Shown piece after piece: positions 17,304 through 27,701 of a stretch of DNA of 64,000 nucleotides. Location of the stretch: NCBI GenBank assembly GCA_029550345.1, contig JAKPHK010000063.1, forward strand, positions 62,001 through 126,000, in the 5' to 3' direction. Under the pieces are notes generated by a model, which saw nothing but the letters and a program-made list of their open reading frames with translations, was not told where the DNA came from and did no database searches. The translations under genes were made by a program, and so were the position numbers. The first letter of the stretch is position 1; each line of letters starts with the position of its first letter. The stretch comes from Pseudomonadota bacterium. Its GTDB lineage: Bacteria; Pseudomonadota; Alphaproteobacteria; Sphingomonadales; Sphingomonadaceae.

Positions 17304-17872
17304 AGGGCGCGGACCAGCATTTCAGCGGCGGCAATCCAGGCCGGGTGATCGACCACGATCTGCCGCTGGCCGGGATCGGGCGGCAGGATCGCGACGCGCT
17401 GGTCGTCACGGTCGATCAGCCGGCCGAAAGCGAACCGGCCGCCGGAACGCGGCACCAGGACATCGCGGTTGAGCAGGCGCGCAGCCTGATCGGGCGCATA
17501 TTGCCGCAGCCAGACTTGATCGCCCGCGCGGTACTGTCCGACCGGCACCTCTATCGCCAAGGCCAGCAGCGGGCCTTCGCCGGTCAGGGCGGTCGGCAGG
17601 ATCGCATCGCGCGGCGCGGGCAGGGCCTCGGCCCCGTCACCCGTCAGCCGGGCCAGGAAACGGGGCTGTTCGGCAGCATCGCCGCGCACCAGCAGTTCCG
17701 GCTCCACCTCAAGCGCGGCGGCGATGCGGTTCATCCAGGTCAGTGAAAGCTGCCGCGTTCCGGTTTCAAGGCGGCCGATCGTCTGGGCCGTGGTCGGCGG
17801 CGTGCAGCGCGCCGCAACGTCGGCCAGGGTCAATTTCTTCTCACGGCGGATATCGCGGATGCGGTTGATCAT
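17300..17872 (-). CDS. XRE-family regulator with S24-like C-terminal region (possible GTA repressor)
   Basis: The first 60 residues are a Cro/CI-type HTH (INRIRDIRREKKLTLADVAARC, then TTAQTIGRLETGTRQLSLTWMNRIAAAL). The C-terminal half (about 100-190) looks like an S24/LexA-type beta fold (VEVPVGQYRAGDQVWLRQYAP), but the catalytic Gly-x-Ser-Met motif is missing. Self-cleavage is therefore unlikely. The gene is divergent from a DUF6456 gene, and the 94-bp spacer carries the palindrome AACCATATTGGTT, a plausible operator. The same arrangement recalls the RogA repressor of the Caulobacter gene transfer agent, an analogy from memory. It overlaps the downstream glycosyltransferase gene by 4 bp. Confidence 0.82.
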   Translation of the reverse strand: MINRIRDIRREKKLTLADVAARCTPPTTAQTIGRLETGTRQLSLTWMNRIAAALEVEPELLVRGDAAEQPRFLARLTGDGAEALPAPRDAILPTALTGEGPLLALAIEVPVGQYRAGDQVWLRQYAPDQAARLLNRDVLVPRSGGRFAFGRLIDRDDQRVAILPPDPGQRQIVVDHPAWIAAAEMLVRAL

Positions 17873-17886
17873 GCCAGCTTTCCAAT

Positions 17887-17899
17887 AACCATATTGGTT
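17887..17899. promoter_or_regulatory. 13-bp palindrome between XRE and DUF6456 genes
   Basis: AACCA-TAT-TGGTT is a perfect 5+3+5 palindrome 14 bp from the XRE start codon and 67 bp before the DUF6456 start. A second half-like element, CTATTTGG, lies downstream. The same palindrome, with only the middle bases differing, occurs before the holin at 5916. Autoregulation by the XRE protein is the simplest reading. Confidence 0.65.
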
Positions 17900-17966
17900 T
17901 TCTCTTTCCTACAGGAGGGCCTATTTGGCAAGTCGATTCACGTCTGTCCAACCGAAGGGGAAAGCC

Positions 17967-18443
17967 ATGCAGCGTCAACTGGTCGAACGCGAACTCACCG
18001 CCGAAGGTCCCTCGCAGCGCGCCCCGCGCCGGGGGCGGCGCTCGGTCACGGTCAACCTTGCGGAAAATCCGCTGACCTGGCTGCACGCCCGCGGCCACCT
18101 GTCCGATGCGCAATTTGCGGCGGGCGAGTGTTTGCGGCGCGATTTCGAACGGGCCGGGATCGCGCCGGGCGTTACCATGCGGTGGGACCCGGTGCGCGTG
18201 CGGGGCGGGGGCGGCGATGATCGCCGGCTAAGCCCCGGCGAGCGCCAGCTGGCCGCGCGGGAGCGGTTCGATGGCGCGATCCGCAGCGCCGGGCCGGGTC
18301 TTTCCGACATCCTGTGGCGGGTGGTGTGCGCCGGGGAAGGGCTGCCGGGCGCCGAGCGCGCGCTGGGCTGGCCGACACGCAGCGGCAAGCTGGTGCTGGG
18401 ACTGGCGCTGGACCGGGTCGCGGTATTTTACCGGATCGGATGA
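17967..18443 (+). CDS. DUF6456 domain protein (GafY-like GTA activator candidate)
   Basis: From ATG at 17967 (GAAGGGG upstream) the protein has 158 residues. Its N-terminus is basic (RAPRRGRRSVTVNLAENPLTWLHARGHLSD). The C-terminal core reads LTWLHARGHLSDAQFAAGECLRRDFERAG and then GPGLSDILWRVVCAGEGLPGAERALGWPTRSGKLVLGLALDRVAVFYRI, the DUF6456 domain. I recall this domain from the GafA/GafY activators of gene transfer agents in Rhodobacter and Caulobacter. No GafZ-like gene follows: the next gene is a DUF885 peptidase. The link to GTA is therefore inferred from domain, the divergent XRE gene and the shared palindrome. Confidence 0.8.
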   Translation: MQRQLVERELTAEGPSQRAPRRGRRSVTVNLAENPLTWLHARGHLSDAQFAAGECLRRDFERAGIAPGVTMRWDPVRVRGGGGDDRRLSPGERQLAARERFDGAIRSAGPGLSDILWRVVCAGEGLPGAERALGWPTRSGKLVLGLALDRVAVFYRIG

Positions 18444-18539
18444 CGCTCATCGACCGCCTGGCGCCGCTGGCAGAACCGCTTTCCATTTTTGGCCACCGGG
18501 GTTCAAGGTGACCCGACTCAGGCAATCGGGGAAGTTCAC

Positions 18540-20351
18540 ATGGATCGCAGACAGTTCATCGCCGCCGGAAGCTCACTTGCCGTGGCCTTGGCAGTTCCGC
18601 CGGCGCTGGCGAAAAGCAAGGTCAGCGGTGATGTTCGCCTGCGCCGGCTGCTTGATGCGGTGGCCGATGACGGGATCGCGCACTCGCCCGAGTTCGCTAC
18701 TTCGCTGGGGCTGGACAAGGGTAAACTCGCGGCACTCAGGGGGCAGCTTTCACCGGCAACTTCTGCTGAGCGTCACGCCGATCTGGCTCGCAACCGGGGA
18801 TGGATCGCGCGGATCAAGGCAATTCCCGAACCGAGCCTTTCGGCTGCCGGAAAGCGCCACCAGGCGCTGGCGTTGTATCAGCTGGAACAGCGCACGATCG
18901 GGACCATGCAGTTTGATATCGATTCGGTTCAGCGCCCCTATCCGATCTATCAGCAGGGCGGGGCCTATTTCGGCATTCCCGACTTCCTGACCGCGCAGCA
19001 CCCGATCGGCAGTTCTGCCGATGCCGAAGCCTATCTGTCGCGCCTGTCCGCATTCGCGCGGGTGCTGGACGAGGATACCGCCGAGCAGATGGCCCAGGCC
19101 GCGCGCGGCTTTTCCGCGCCGGGCTGGTCGATCGACCTGACGCTGGGGCAAATGGCAAAGCTGCGCGGCCAGGCCGCGGGCGAAAGCACGCTGGTTCGCA
19201 ACCTCGCCGAAAAGGCCGCGGCCAAGGGAATCGCCGGGGATTGGCAGACCCGCGCCACCAAGATCATCGAGACTGCGATCTATCCCGCGCTCGATCGGCA
19301 GATCGCGCTGATGACCGCGCTGCGCCGATCGACCCGCGATGGTGACGGGGCTTGGCGTCTGGATCGCGGCGATGAGATCTATGCCGCGGCACTCGCCCAG
19401 GCGACCACCACCACCATGACCGCGGACGAAGTGCACAAGGCAGGCCTTGAGCAGGTGGCAGACATTTCGGCCAAGCTCGATACGATCCTGCGCAAGGCCG
19501 GGCTGACCCAGGGCAGCGTGGGAGAGCGGCTGACCGAACTCAACAAGCGGCCCGAACAGCTTTATCCCAATACCGACGAAGGCCGCAAAGCGCTGATCGA
19601 CAGTCTCAACGCCGGGGTTGCCGATATGTGGGAGCGGCTGCCGCGCGCCTTTGCCGATATTCCGCGCCAGCCGCTGGAAATTCGCCGGGTGCCGGTGGAG
19701 ATTCAGGACGGGGCTTCGAACGGCTATTACAACCGGGCCTCGCTCGATGGTTCGCGCCCGGCGATCTACTGGATCAACCTCAAGGACAATGGCGACTGGC
19801 CAAAGTATTCACTGCCCGCGCTGACCTATCACGAGGGCGTGCCGGGGCATCATCTGCAAGGCTCCTACGCCCAGCTTTCCGGCGACCTGCCGATGCTGCT
19901 GCGCAATATGTTCATCTCGTCCTACGGTGAAGGCTGGGCGCTTTATGCCGAGCAGCTGGCCGATGAACTGGGCGCCTATTCAGGAATCGAAAGCGCGGGA
20001 TACCTGCAGAGCTTCCTGTTCCGCGCCTCGCGGCTGGTGATCGACACCGGGTTGCACCACAAGCGCTGGAGCCGGGAACAGGCGACCGATTACATGGTTG
20101 CCACCACCGGCTTCGCCCGCCCGCGCAGCCAGCGTGAGGTAGAACGGTACTGTACGATGATCGGGCAGGCCTGTTCTTACAAGATCGGCCACATGGCCTG
20201 GGTCAAGCAGCGCGCCAAGGCTCAGGCGGCGCTGGGTGACAAGTTCACCCTGCAGTGGTTCCATGAAGTGCTGAAGGACGGCGTGATGCCGCTTTCGATG
20301 CTGGAGGCGCGCGTGGACGAACGGATCAGGGAGCGGCTGGCGGTGGGGTGA
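18540..20351 (+). CDS. DUF885 family exported metallopeptidase-like protein
   Basis: This 603-residue protein starts MDRRQFIAAGSSLAVALAVPPALA, a twin-arginine-type signal peptide, so export in folded form to the periplasm is likely. The catalytic-type zinc motif TYHEGVPGHHLQ lies at about residue 435. A downstream SYGEGWALYAEQL supplies a probable third ligand. This motif order is typical of the DUF885 family, which is thought to consist of zinc peptidases. GGGGAAG precedes the ATG at 18540. The preceding gene codes in the same direction, about 96 bp away. The substrate is unknown. Confidence 0.9.
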   Translation: MDRRQFIAAGSSLAVALAVPPALAKSKVSGDVRLRRLLDAVADDGIAHSPEFATSLGLDKGKLAALRGQLSPATSAERHADLARNRGWIARIKAIPEPSLSAAGKRHQALALYQLEQRTIGTMQFDIDSVQRPYPIYQQGGAYFGIPDFLTAQHPIGSSADAEAYLSRLSAFARVLDEDTAEQMAQAARGFSAPGWSIDLTLGQMAKLRGQAAGESTLVRNLAEKAAAKGIAGDWQTRATKIIETAIYPALDRQIALMTALRRSTRDGDGAWRLDRGDEIYAAALAQATTTTMTADEVHKAGLEQVADISAKLDTILRKAGLTQGSVGERLTELNKRPEQLYPNTDEGRKALIDSLNAGVADMWERLPRAFADIPRQPLEIRRVPVEIQDGASNGYYNRASLDGSRPAIYWINLKDNGDWPKYSLPALTYHEGVPGHHLQGSYAQLSGDLPMLLRNMFISSYGEGWALYAEQLADELGAYSGIESAGYLQSFLFRASRLVIDTGLHHKRWSREQATDYMVATTGFARPRSQREVERYCTMIGQACSYKIGHMAWVKQRAKAQAALGDKFTLQWFHEVLKDGVMPLSMLEARVDERIRERLAVG

Positions 20352-20355
20352 GGGC

Positions 20356-22152
<1,797 letters not shown>

Positions 22153-22220
22153 GGTCTGCGGGCAACTAAGGCCGGGCGGCGCGGTTGACAAGGCACGCCG
22201 CGCGCCCGAGAGAGGCTGAT

Positions 22221-23063
22221 ATGCGTACAGTCTGGCTCAATGGCGAATTTCTCCCCGAAACCGAAGCGAAAGTCTCGATCTTCGATCGCGCGCTGCTGTT
22301 CGGGCAGGGGGTCTATGAGGTGTCGCCGGTGCTCGATGGGCACTATTGCAACTGGTCGCACCATGCGGCCCGGCTGGAACGCAGCAAGACGACCGCACGG
22401 ATTGAGGACGATACCGATTGGCCGGCTGTCCTGGCCGAGCTGATCGAACGCAATCAACTGACCGAAGGGCGGGTCTATCTTCAGATTACCGGCGGTGCCC
22501 CTGCCGACCGGGATTTCCTTTCGCCCCAGCCGCCGGTCCCGGCAACGCGCTTTGCCTTTACCCAGGAAGCTCGGGTGATCGACAATCCGGTCGCGCAAAG
22601 CGGAACCAGGGTGATGTTGTTTCCCGAAGCGCGCTGGAAGGTGCGCTCGGCCAAGACTACCCAGCTGCTCTATGCCGTGATGGCGAAGGAAGCCGCGCGC
22701 GATGCCGGTTTCGACGATGCCTGGCTGGTTGAGGACGGGGTCATCACCGAACAGACTAGCGCCAATGCCCACATCATCGATTCCCGCGGGGTGCTGATTT
22801 CGCACCCGGTCGATCATGGCGTCCTGCCGGGCGTGACCCGGATCTGCGCCTTGCAGATCGCCCGCTACATGGGGCTTGAGGTTGAGGAACGGCCCTTCAC
22901 TCCGGAAGAACTTTACGCCGCGCGCGAGGCCTTCGTCTCGGCGGCAGGTTCGCTGGTTCTGCCGGTGGTCCAGGTCGATGAAAAGCCGATCGGCAATGGA
23001 GGGCCCGGCGTGGTCACGGCCGAAATCCGCCGTCGCTACATTGACCTGCTGCGAGCTGTCTGA
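22221..23063 (+). CDS. dat: D-amino acid aminotransferase (class IV)
   Basis: This 280-residue protein belongs to fold-type IV PLP enzymes. It starts MRTVWLNGEFLPETEAKVSIFDRALLFGQGVYEV, the family N-terminus. The PLP-binding lysine is in RSAKTTQLLYAVMAKEAA, and DDAWLVEDGVITEQTSANAHII is the conserved cofactor-contact segment. These features fit D-amino acid transaminase, which interconverts D-alanine and D-glutamate for peptidoglycan synthesis; branched-chain aminotransferase or ADC lyase are less likely. ATG at 22221 has GAGAGG upstream. The divergent uup gene starts 68 bp away. Confidence 0.88.
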   Translation: MRTVWLNGEFLPETEAKVSIFDRALLFGQGVYEVSPVLDGHYCNWSHHAARLERSKTTARIEDDTDWPAVLAELIERNQLTEGRVYLQITGGAPADRDFLSPQPPVPATRFAFTQEARVIDNPVAQSGTRVMLFPEARWKVRSAKTTQLLYAVMAKEAARDAGFDDAWLVEDGVITEQTSANAHIIDSRGVLISHPVDHGVLPGVTRICALQIARYMGLEVEERPFTPEELYAAREAFVSAAGSLVLPVVQVDEKPIGNGGPGVVTAEIRRRYIDLLRAV

Positions 23064-23110
23064 ATCATTCACACCCCGTTCAAAGGCTTGGGAATATTGG
23101 CTGGCGCACA

Positions 23111-23407
23111 ATGAAGAAGCTGCTCCTCCCGCTTGCCTTTGCCCTGGCCGCGCCGGTCATGCCGGTTCACGCCGATAGTCCGCGCAACGCGCAGGACAAG
23201 GCGCGAGAAGATCTGCGCGCCGGCAAGATCAAACCGATCCGCTCGATCGAGAACGTGGTGATCCCGGCGATGGGCGGGGCGCAATACCTGGGCTTTGAGT
23301 ATGATCCGGTGGCGATGGCCTATCGCCTCAAGTTCATTCGCGACGGGCGGGTGATCTTCGTCGATGTCGATGCCCGCTCCGGGGACGTGATCCGCAAGCT
23401 GCAATGA
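23111..23407 (+). CDS. PepSY domain periplasmic protein
   Basis: This 98-residue protein has a signal peptide (MKKLLLPLAFALAAPVMPVHA). One PepSY-type domain follows, with the end motif VIFVDVDARSGDVIRKLQ. PepSY proteins often accompany two-component systems or proteases and may sense or inhibit in the periplasm. The response regulator and kinase genes follow 68 bp downstream in the same direction, so the protein is a candidate sensor accessory for that pair. Confidence 0.85.
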   Translation: MKKLLLPLAFALAAPVMPVHADSPRNAQDKAREDLRAGKIKPIRSIENVVIPAMGGAQYLGFEYDPVAMAYRLKFIRDGRVIFVDVDARSGDVIRKLQ

Positions 23408-23475
23408 TGCCGCCTTGCTTGACGGTTCAGGGCTTAGGCCCCATTTGATCGTCTGACATTTTTGGGGAAACTGCC

Positions 23476-24153
23476 ATGCGCATCCTGATCGTCGAGGACG
23501 AACCGACCCTCGGCAAGCAATTGAAGTCCACGCTTGAGGCCAACGGCTATGCCGTCGATCTTTCGACCGATGGTGAAGACGGCCACTTCATGGGCTCAAC
23601 CGAAGACTATGACGCGGTGATCCTTGATCTTGGCCTGCCCGAGATCGACGGGCTGACCGTGCTGGGTATGTGGCGCAAGGAAGGCCGCAAGTTCCCGGTG
23701 CTGGTACTGACCGCGCGCGACAGCTGGTCCGATAAGGTCGCCGGGCTTGATGCCGGGGCTGACGACTATCTGGCCAAGCCTTTCCAGACCGAGGAACTGA
23801 TCGCCCGCCTGCGCGCGCTGATCCGCCGCGCTTCCGGCAACACCAGCAGCGAACTGACCGCCGGCGACGTGCGGCTGGACACCCGTTCGGGCCGGGTTAC
23901 GCTCAACGGTGAACCAGTCAAGCTGACTGCGCAGGAGTACAAGCTGCTGTCCTATCTGCTGCATCACAAGGGCAAGGTGGTCAGCCGGACCGAACTGATC
24001 GAGCACATCTACGATCAGGATTTCGATCGCGATTCGAACACGATCGAAGTGTTCGTCACCCGTATCCGCAAGAAGCTCGGCCCCGATGTGATCACCACGA
24101 TCCGCGGCCTTGGCTACAGCCTTGACGACCCGGCTGCGGGCGGCCGCGGCTGA
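23476..24153 (+). CDS. OmpR-family response regulator
   Basis: This 225-residue protein has a receiver domain with VEDE (acidic pocket), phosphoacceptor Asp51 in VILDLGLPEIDGL, LTARDSW and Lys in DDYLAKPFQTEEL. A C-terminal winged helix begins about residue 128, with LTAQEYKLLSYLL and DSNTIEVFVTRIRKKLGPDVI. It resembles PhoP/QseB-type regulators. The kinase gene starts 23 bp downstream, so the two form a cognate pair. The regulated genes are unknown; the PepSY gene and the secreted protein behind the kinase are good candidates. Confidence 0.93.
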   Translation: MRILIVEDEPTLGKQLKSTLEANGYAVDLSTDGEDGHFMGSTEDYDAVILDLGLPEIDGLTVLGMWRKEGRKFPVLVLTARDSWSDKVAGLDAGADDYLAKPFQTEELIARLRALIRRASGNTSSELTAGDVRLDTRSGRVTLNGEPVKLTAQEYKLLSYLLHHKGKVVSRTELIEHIYDQDFDRDSNTIEVFVTRIRKKLGPDVITTIRGLGYSLDDPAAGGRG

Positions 24154-24176
24154 TCTGAACGAGCGGAGCCGCGCCG

Positions 24177-25601
24177 GTGAGCGATAGCCAGCCGAAACCT
24201 GCGCGGCCAAGTGAAGAAGGCGAAGGCGTCACTCCTTCCAGCAAGGGCGTGATGAAGCACACCGGGTCGCTTTCGACCCGGATGATGCTGATCGCATCGG
24301 CCTGGATCGCGATCCTGCTGCTGGGCGGCGGGATCGCGCTCGACAAGACCCTGACCGGACTGGTCACCCGCAACTTTGACAGTCAGCTGGAGAACCTGCT
24401 CAACGGCATGATCTCTTCCGCCGAGGTCGGCTCGGACGGAGAGGTGTTTCTCAACCGGCCGCTGGGCGATCAGCGCCTGCTGGAACCCAACAGCGGTCTT
24501 TACTGGCAGATCCGGGGCAAGGGGCACGAGGATTTTCCTTCCCGCTCGCTCTGGGACCGGACGCTTGACGTGCGAGCCGGGCACCTCGACAAGGATGTTC
24601 ACGCCTACGTCAGCGATCAGTTCCCGGAAGAACCGCTGCGGGTGATGGAACGCTCGATCAAACTGCCAGGCAGCGAAACCGTCTGGTGGTTCACCGTTGC
24701 CGAGCGGCACAAGAACCTGGACGATCAGGTCGGCCGGGTGCGGCGGATCCTGCTGCGCAGCTTTGCCGTGCTGGGGGCGGGGCTGCTGGTCATGGCTATG
24801 TTGCAGACCTGGCTCGGCCTCAGCCCCTTGCGCGGGGTGCGGCTGGCGATCCAGCGGATGCGCAGTTCCGGGGCCAACCGCGTGACCGAACCCCTGCCGC
24901 TTGAGGTGCAGCCACTGGTTGAGGAACTGAACGGTCTGCTGGCCCATACCGAGCGCCAGGCCGAAGAGGCGCGGACCCACGCCGGCAATCTGGCCCACGC
25001 GCTCAAGACCCCGCTGACCGTCGTGATGAATGCTGCCACCGCCAAATCTCCCGATCTGGCGGACATCGTGATCCGCGAAGCCGCGGTGATGCGCCGCCAG
25101 GTCGATCACCATCTGGCCCGGGCCCGCGCCGTGGGGCGGCGCGGTGTGGGGCAGGCACGCGCCAATGTCGGCGAAAGCGTCGAGGCCGTGCTGCGCGCAG
25201 TGACCGTGCTTTATGAAAAGACCCGCTTCGATCTTGACGGCAGCCGCGATGCCCGGGTCGCGATCGAACGGCAGGACCTCGATGAGATCCTTGGTAACCT
25301 GATCGAGAATGCCGCCAAATACGGCGGTGGTTCGGTGTTCGTTACGATCGACCCGACTGCCGAGCCCGATTGGTGCGAGATCTGGGTTGAGGATGACGGG
25401 ATGGGCATTCCCGAGGCGGAGCGCGAACGCATCTTCGATCGCGGCGCGCGGCTTGACACCGGCAAGCCCGGCACCGGGCTGGGGCTGGCGATCGTCCGCG
25501 ACGTGGCGGAAATTTATGGCGGCTCTGTCACGCTGGAAGAAAGCGAGGATCTGGGCGGCCTGCTGGTCAAACTGCGGCTGCCGCGGGCGAGGGGGGCGTG
25601 A
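24177..25601 (+). CDS. Transmembrane sensor histidine kinase (PhoQ-like)
   Basis: From GTG at 24177 the protein has 474 residues. Membrane segments lie at about 36-56 and 192-212, enclosing a periplasmic sensor region of about 135 residues. A HAMP-like stretch follows. The H box GNLAHALKTPLTVVMN carries His274. The ATPase domain includes NLIENAAKYGG, VEDDGMGIPEAERERIFDRGAR and GTGLGLAIVRDVAEIYGG. It is the partner of the response regulator directly upstream. Its stop codon overlaps the start of a secreted protein gene by one base. Confidence 0.93.
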   Translation: MSDSQPKPARPSEEGEGVTPSSKGVMKHTGSLSTRMMLIASAWIAILLLGGGIALDKTLTGLVTRNFDSQLENLLNGMISSAEVGSDGEVFLNRPLGDQRLLEPNSGLYWQIRGKGHEDFPSRSLWDRTLDVRAGHLDKDVHAYVSDQFPEEPLRVMERSIKLPGSETVWWFTVAERHKNLDDQVGRVRRILLRSFAVLGAGLLVMAMLQTWLGLSPLRGVRLAIQRMRSSGANRVTEPLPLEVQPLVEELNGLLAHTERQAEEARTHAGNLAHALKTPLTVVMNAATAKSPDLADIVIREAAVMRRQVDHHLARARAVGRRGVGQARANVGESVEAVLRAVTVLYEKTRFDLDGSRDARVAIERQDLDEILGNLIENAAKYGGGSVFVTIDPTAEPDWCEIWVEDDGMGIPEAERERIFDRGARLDTGKPGTGLGLAIVRDVAEIYGGSVTLEESEDLGGLLVKLRLPRARGA

Positions 25602-26299
25602 TGCTGGACCATGCACGAGGCAAGACGCTCTTCCTGAGCGGCCTTGCCTTCAGTCTGGCCTGTGCCACCCCTGCTCAGGCGCAAGACGATGACGGGATGT
25701 GCCGCAACGGCCTGTTCGCCGAGCAGAACGCCGAGTTCGGTCTGGCGCGGGTGATCGGGCGCGACAGGTCGCGATTTTACTCGGATATGGACGGCTGCCC
25801 GCAGGCCGGCGCATCGTGTCAGGGGAAGGCCTGGCTTGTCCCCGGTGACCGGGTCGTCACGGGCCGGACCAGCGGCGCTTTCGTCTGCGTTTTCTATCCC
25901 AATGCGACCGGCGGAACGGCCGGCTGGATGCCGCGGCAACGTCTGGCGCCGATCCCGGTCGATTCGGCCCCGCCGCTTGATCGCTGGCTGGGCCGGTGGT
26001 CAGATGGTGATAACTGGGTCCGGTTTTCGCGTCAGGGCAGTGGCCTTGCGGTCAAGGGACTGGCGTTCTGGCCAGCGGCCAATCCGCCGGCCAGCACGCG
26101 GCCCGGTGGCCCGAACACCGGAGAGATCGATGGCTCCGCCCGGCCAGAGGGCAGCCGCGCGGCCGAGCCGGGCTGCGGAATCGGTTTCAGGCTGCTGGGT
26201 GACTATCTGGTCGTGATCGATCCGGAACGGACCTGCGACGGGATGAACGTGACCTTCAGCGGAATTTATCGCCGCAGCGGCAAGACCGGAAGCAACTGA
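25601..26299 (+). CDS. Secreted protein with SH3-like region, unknown function
   Basis: The 232-residue protein starts MLDHARGKTLFLSGLAFSLACATPAQAQ, a signal peptide. The following region contains several Cys residues, and AWLVPGDRVVTGRTSGAFVCVFY with GWMPRQRLAPI resembles a bacterial SH3 domain. The second half (WLGRWSDGDNWVRFSRQG ... YLVVIDPERTCDGMNVTFSGIYRR) looks like a small beta-barrel. I do not recognise a named family. Translation probably starts at ATG 25601 within the kinase stop (TGATG), so it is translationally coupled to the kinase and may be a target or sensor partner. Confidence 0.75.
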   Translation: MLDHARGKTLFLSGLAFSLACATPAQAQDDDGMCRNGLFAEQNAEFGLARVIGRDRSRFYSDMDGCPQAGASCQGKAWLVPGDRVVTGRTSGAFVCVFYPNATGGTAGWMPRQRLAPIPVDSAPPLDRWLGRWSDGDNWVRFSRQGSGLAVKGLAFWPAANPPASTRPGGPNTGEIDGSARPEGSRAAEPGCGIGFRLLGDYLVVIDPERTCDGMNVTFSGIYRRSGKTGSN

Positions 26300-26308
26300 A
26301 GGCGGACG

Positions 26309-26605
26309 CTATTGCGCGCCTGCCGCCTGTTCGTGGTGGCGGATCACTTCCTGAATGATGAAGCGCAGGAACTTTTCGGAAAATTCGGGATCAAGCTGCG
26401 CGTCTTCGGCCAGCTTGCGCAGCCGGACGATCTGCCGGTCCTCGCGCCCGGGATCGCTGGCGGGAAGGGCCTTTTCGGCCTTGTAGGCGCCGACCGCCTT
26501 GGTGATCCGGAACCGTTCGGCCAGGATGTGGATCAGCGCGGCATCGATGTTGTCGATCGAGGCGCGGTAGCCGGCCAGGACCGGATCAGGTTGGTTATCG
26601 CTCAT
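26309..26605 (-). CDS. Chorismate mutase (AroQ-fold, small)
   Basis: The 98-residue protein starts at ATG 26605 with GGAG six bases upstream. It has the all-helical chorismate mutase pattern: PVLAGYRASIDNIDAALIHILAERFRITKAVGAYKAEKALPASDPGREDRQIVRLRKLAEDAQLDPEFSEKF, with the Arg/Lys residues that bind the substrate. It converts chorismate to prephenate for tyrosine and phenylalanine synthesis. It is divergent from the polyprenyl diphosphate synthase gene and convergent with the secreted-protein gene 9 bp away. Confidence 0.92.
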   Translation of the reverse strand: MSDNQPDPVLAGYRASIDNIDAALIHILAERFRITKAVGAYKAEKALPASDPGREDRQIVRLRKLAEDAQLDPEFSEKFLRFIIQEVIRHHEQAAGAQ

Positions 26606-26684
26606 CGCCATCTCCGCTAGCTCGAAAACGGGGCGATTCCAAGCTTGCCTTCCGGGCCAAGCGCGCGCAATGCGCAAAACCGAG

Positions 26685-27701
26685 ATGAGCGCCGATGTGA
26701 TCCCCCTTCGCCCGCAGCACGCCGAACCGTCGCTTGGCCCGATCATGACCCTGACCGCGCCGGGTATGAATGCGGTTAATCAGGTGATCCTTGAACGGAT
26801 GCAAAGCGAAATTCCGCTGATCCCGGCGCTGGCAGGCCACCTGATCGCCGGCGGGGGCAAGCGGATGCGCCCGATGCTGACTCTGGCCGGTGCGGCACTG
26901 TGCGACTACCACGGCACCCGCCATCACAAGCTCGCCGCCGCGGTTGAATTCATCCACACCGCCACGTTGCTCCATGACGATGTGGTCGATGGCAGCGAAC
27001 TGCGCCGGGGCAAGGCCGCGGCCAACCTGATTTTCGGCAATCCCGCCACGGTGCTGGTCGGCGATTTCCTGTTCACCCGCAGCTTTGAACTGATGGTTGA
27101 GGATGGCAGCCTGAAAGTGCTCAAGATTCTCTCCAACGCCAGCTCGGTCATTTCCGAGGGTGAGGTTGATCAGCTTACCGCCGCGCGCCAGATCGAAACC
27201 AGCGAAGAGCGCTACCTCTCGATCATCGGCGCAAAGACTGCCGCCCTGTTCGCCGCCGCCACCCGTATCGCCGCCGTGGTCGCGGAAAAGAGCGAGGCGG
27301 AAGAGCGCGCGCTTGACGATTATGGCCGCAACCTGGGCATCGCCTTCCAGCTGGTTGACGATGCGATGGATTACGATTCCGAAGTGTCGGAGATGGGCAA
27401 GGGTAAAGGCGACGACTTCCGAGAGGGCAAGATGACCCTGCCGGTGATCCTGGCCTATGCCCAGGGCAATGATGAGGAACGCGCCTTCTGGAAGGCCGCG
27501 ATCCAGGGCCACCGCACTTCGGACGCGGATCTGGCCCACGCGGTAGAGCTGATCCGCCGCCATGATGCGGTAAACGCGACCCGCGAACGCGCCCGCCACT
27601 TTGCCCAGCGCGCGATCAACGCCATCGCGATCTTTCCGCAGAGCGAAGCCCGCAGTGCCATGGCCGAAGCGGCGGAATTTGCGGTCAGTCGGCGCAGTTA
27701 A
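26685..27701 (+). CDS. ispB: Polyprenyl diphosphate synthase
   Basis: The enzyme elongates isoprenoid diphosphates with IPP to make the quinone side chain. The two Asp-rich motifs are intact: HDDVVD (Asp98-Asp102 from the start used here) and DDAMDYD in the C-terminal half. The conserved GGGKRMRP motif lies at about 56-63, and GDFREGKMTLP-like sequence follows the second motif. ATG at 26685 is chosen as first codon before MSADVIPLRP; ATG 26670 in frame is an alternative. Chain length (octa- or decaprenyl) cannot be read from the sequence. Confidence 0.92.
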   Translation: MSADVIPLRPQHAEPSLGPIMTLTAPGMNAVNQVILERMQSEIPLIPALAGHLIAGGGKRMRPMLTLAGAALCDYHGTRHHKLAAAVEFIHTATLLHDDVVDGSELRRGKAAANLIFGNPATVLVGDFLFTRSFELMVEDGSLKVLKILSNASSVISEGEVDQLTAARQIETSEERYLSIIGAKTAALFAAATRIAAVVAEKSEAEERALDDYGRNLGIAFQLVDDAMDYDSEVSEMGKGKGDDFREGKMTLPVILAYAQGNDEERAFWKAAIQGHRTSDADLAHAVELIRRHDAVNATRERARHFAQRAINAIAIFPQSEARSAMAEAAEFAVSRRS

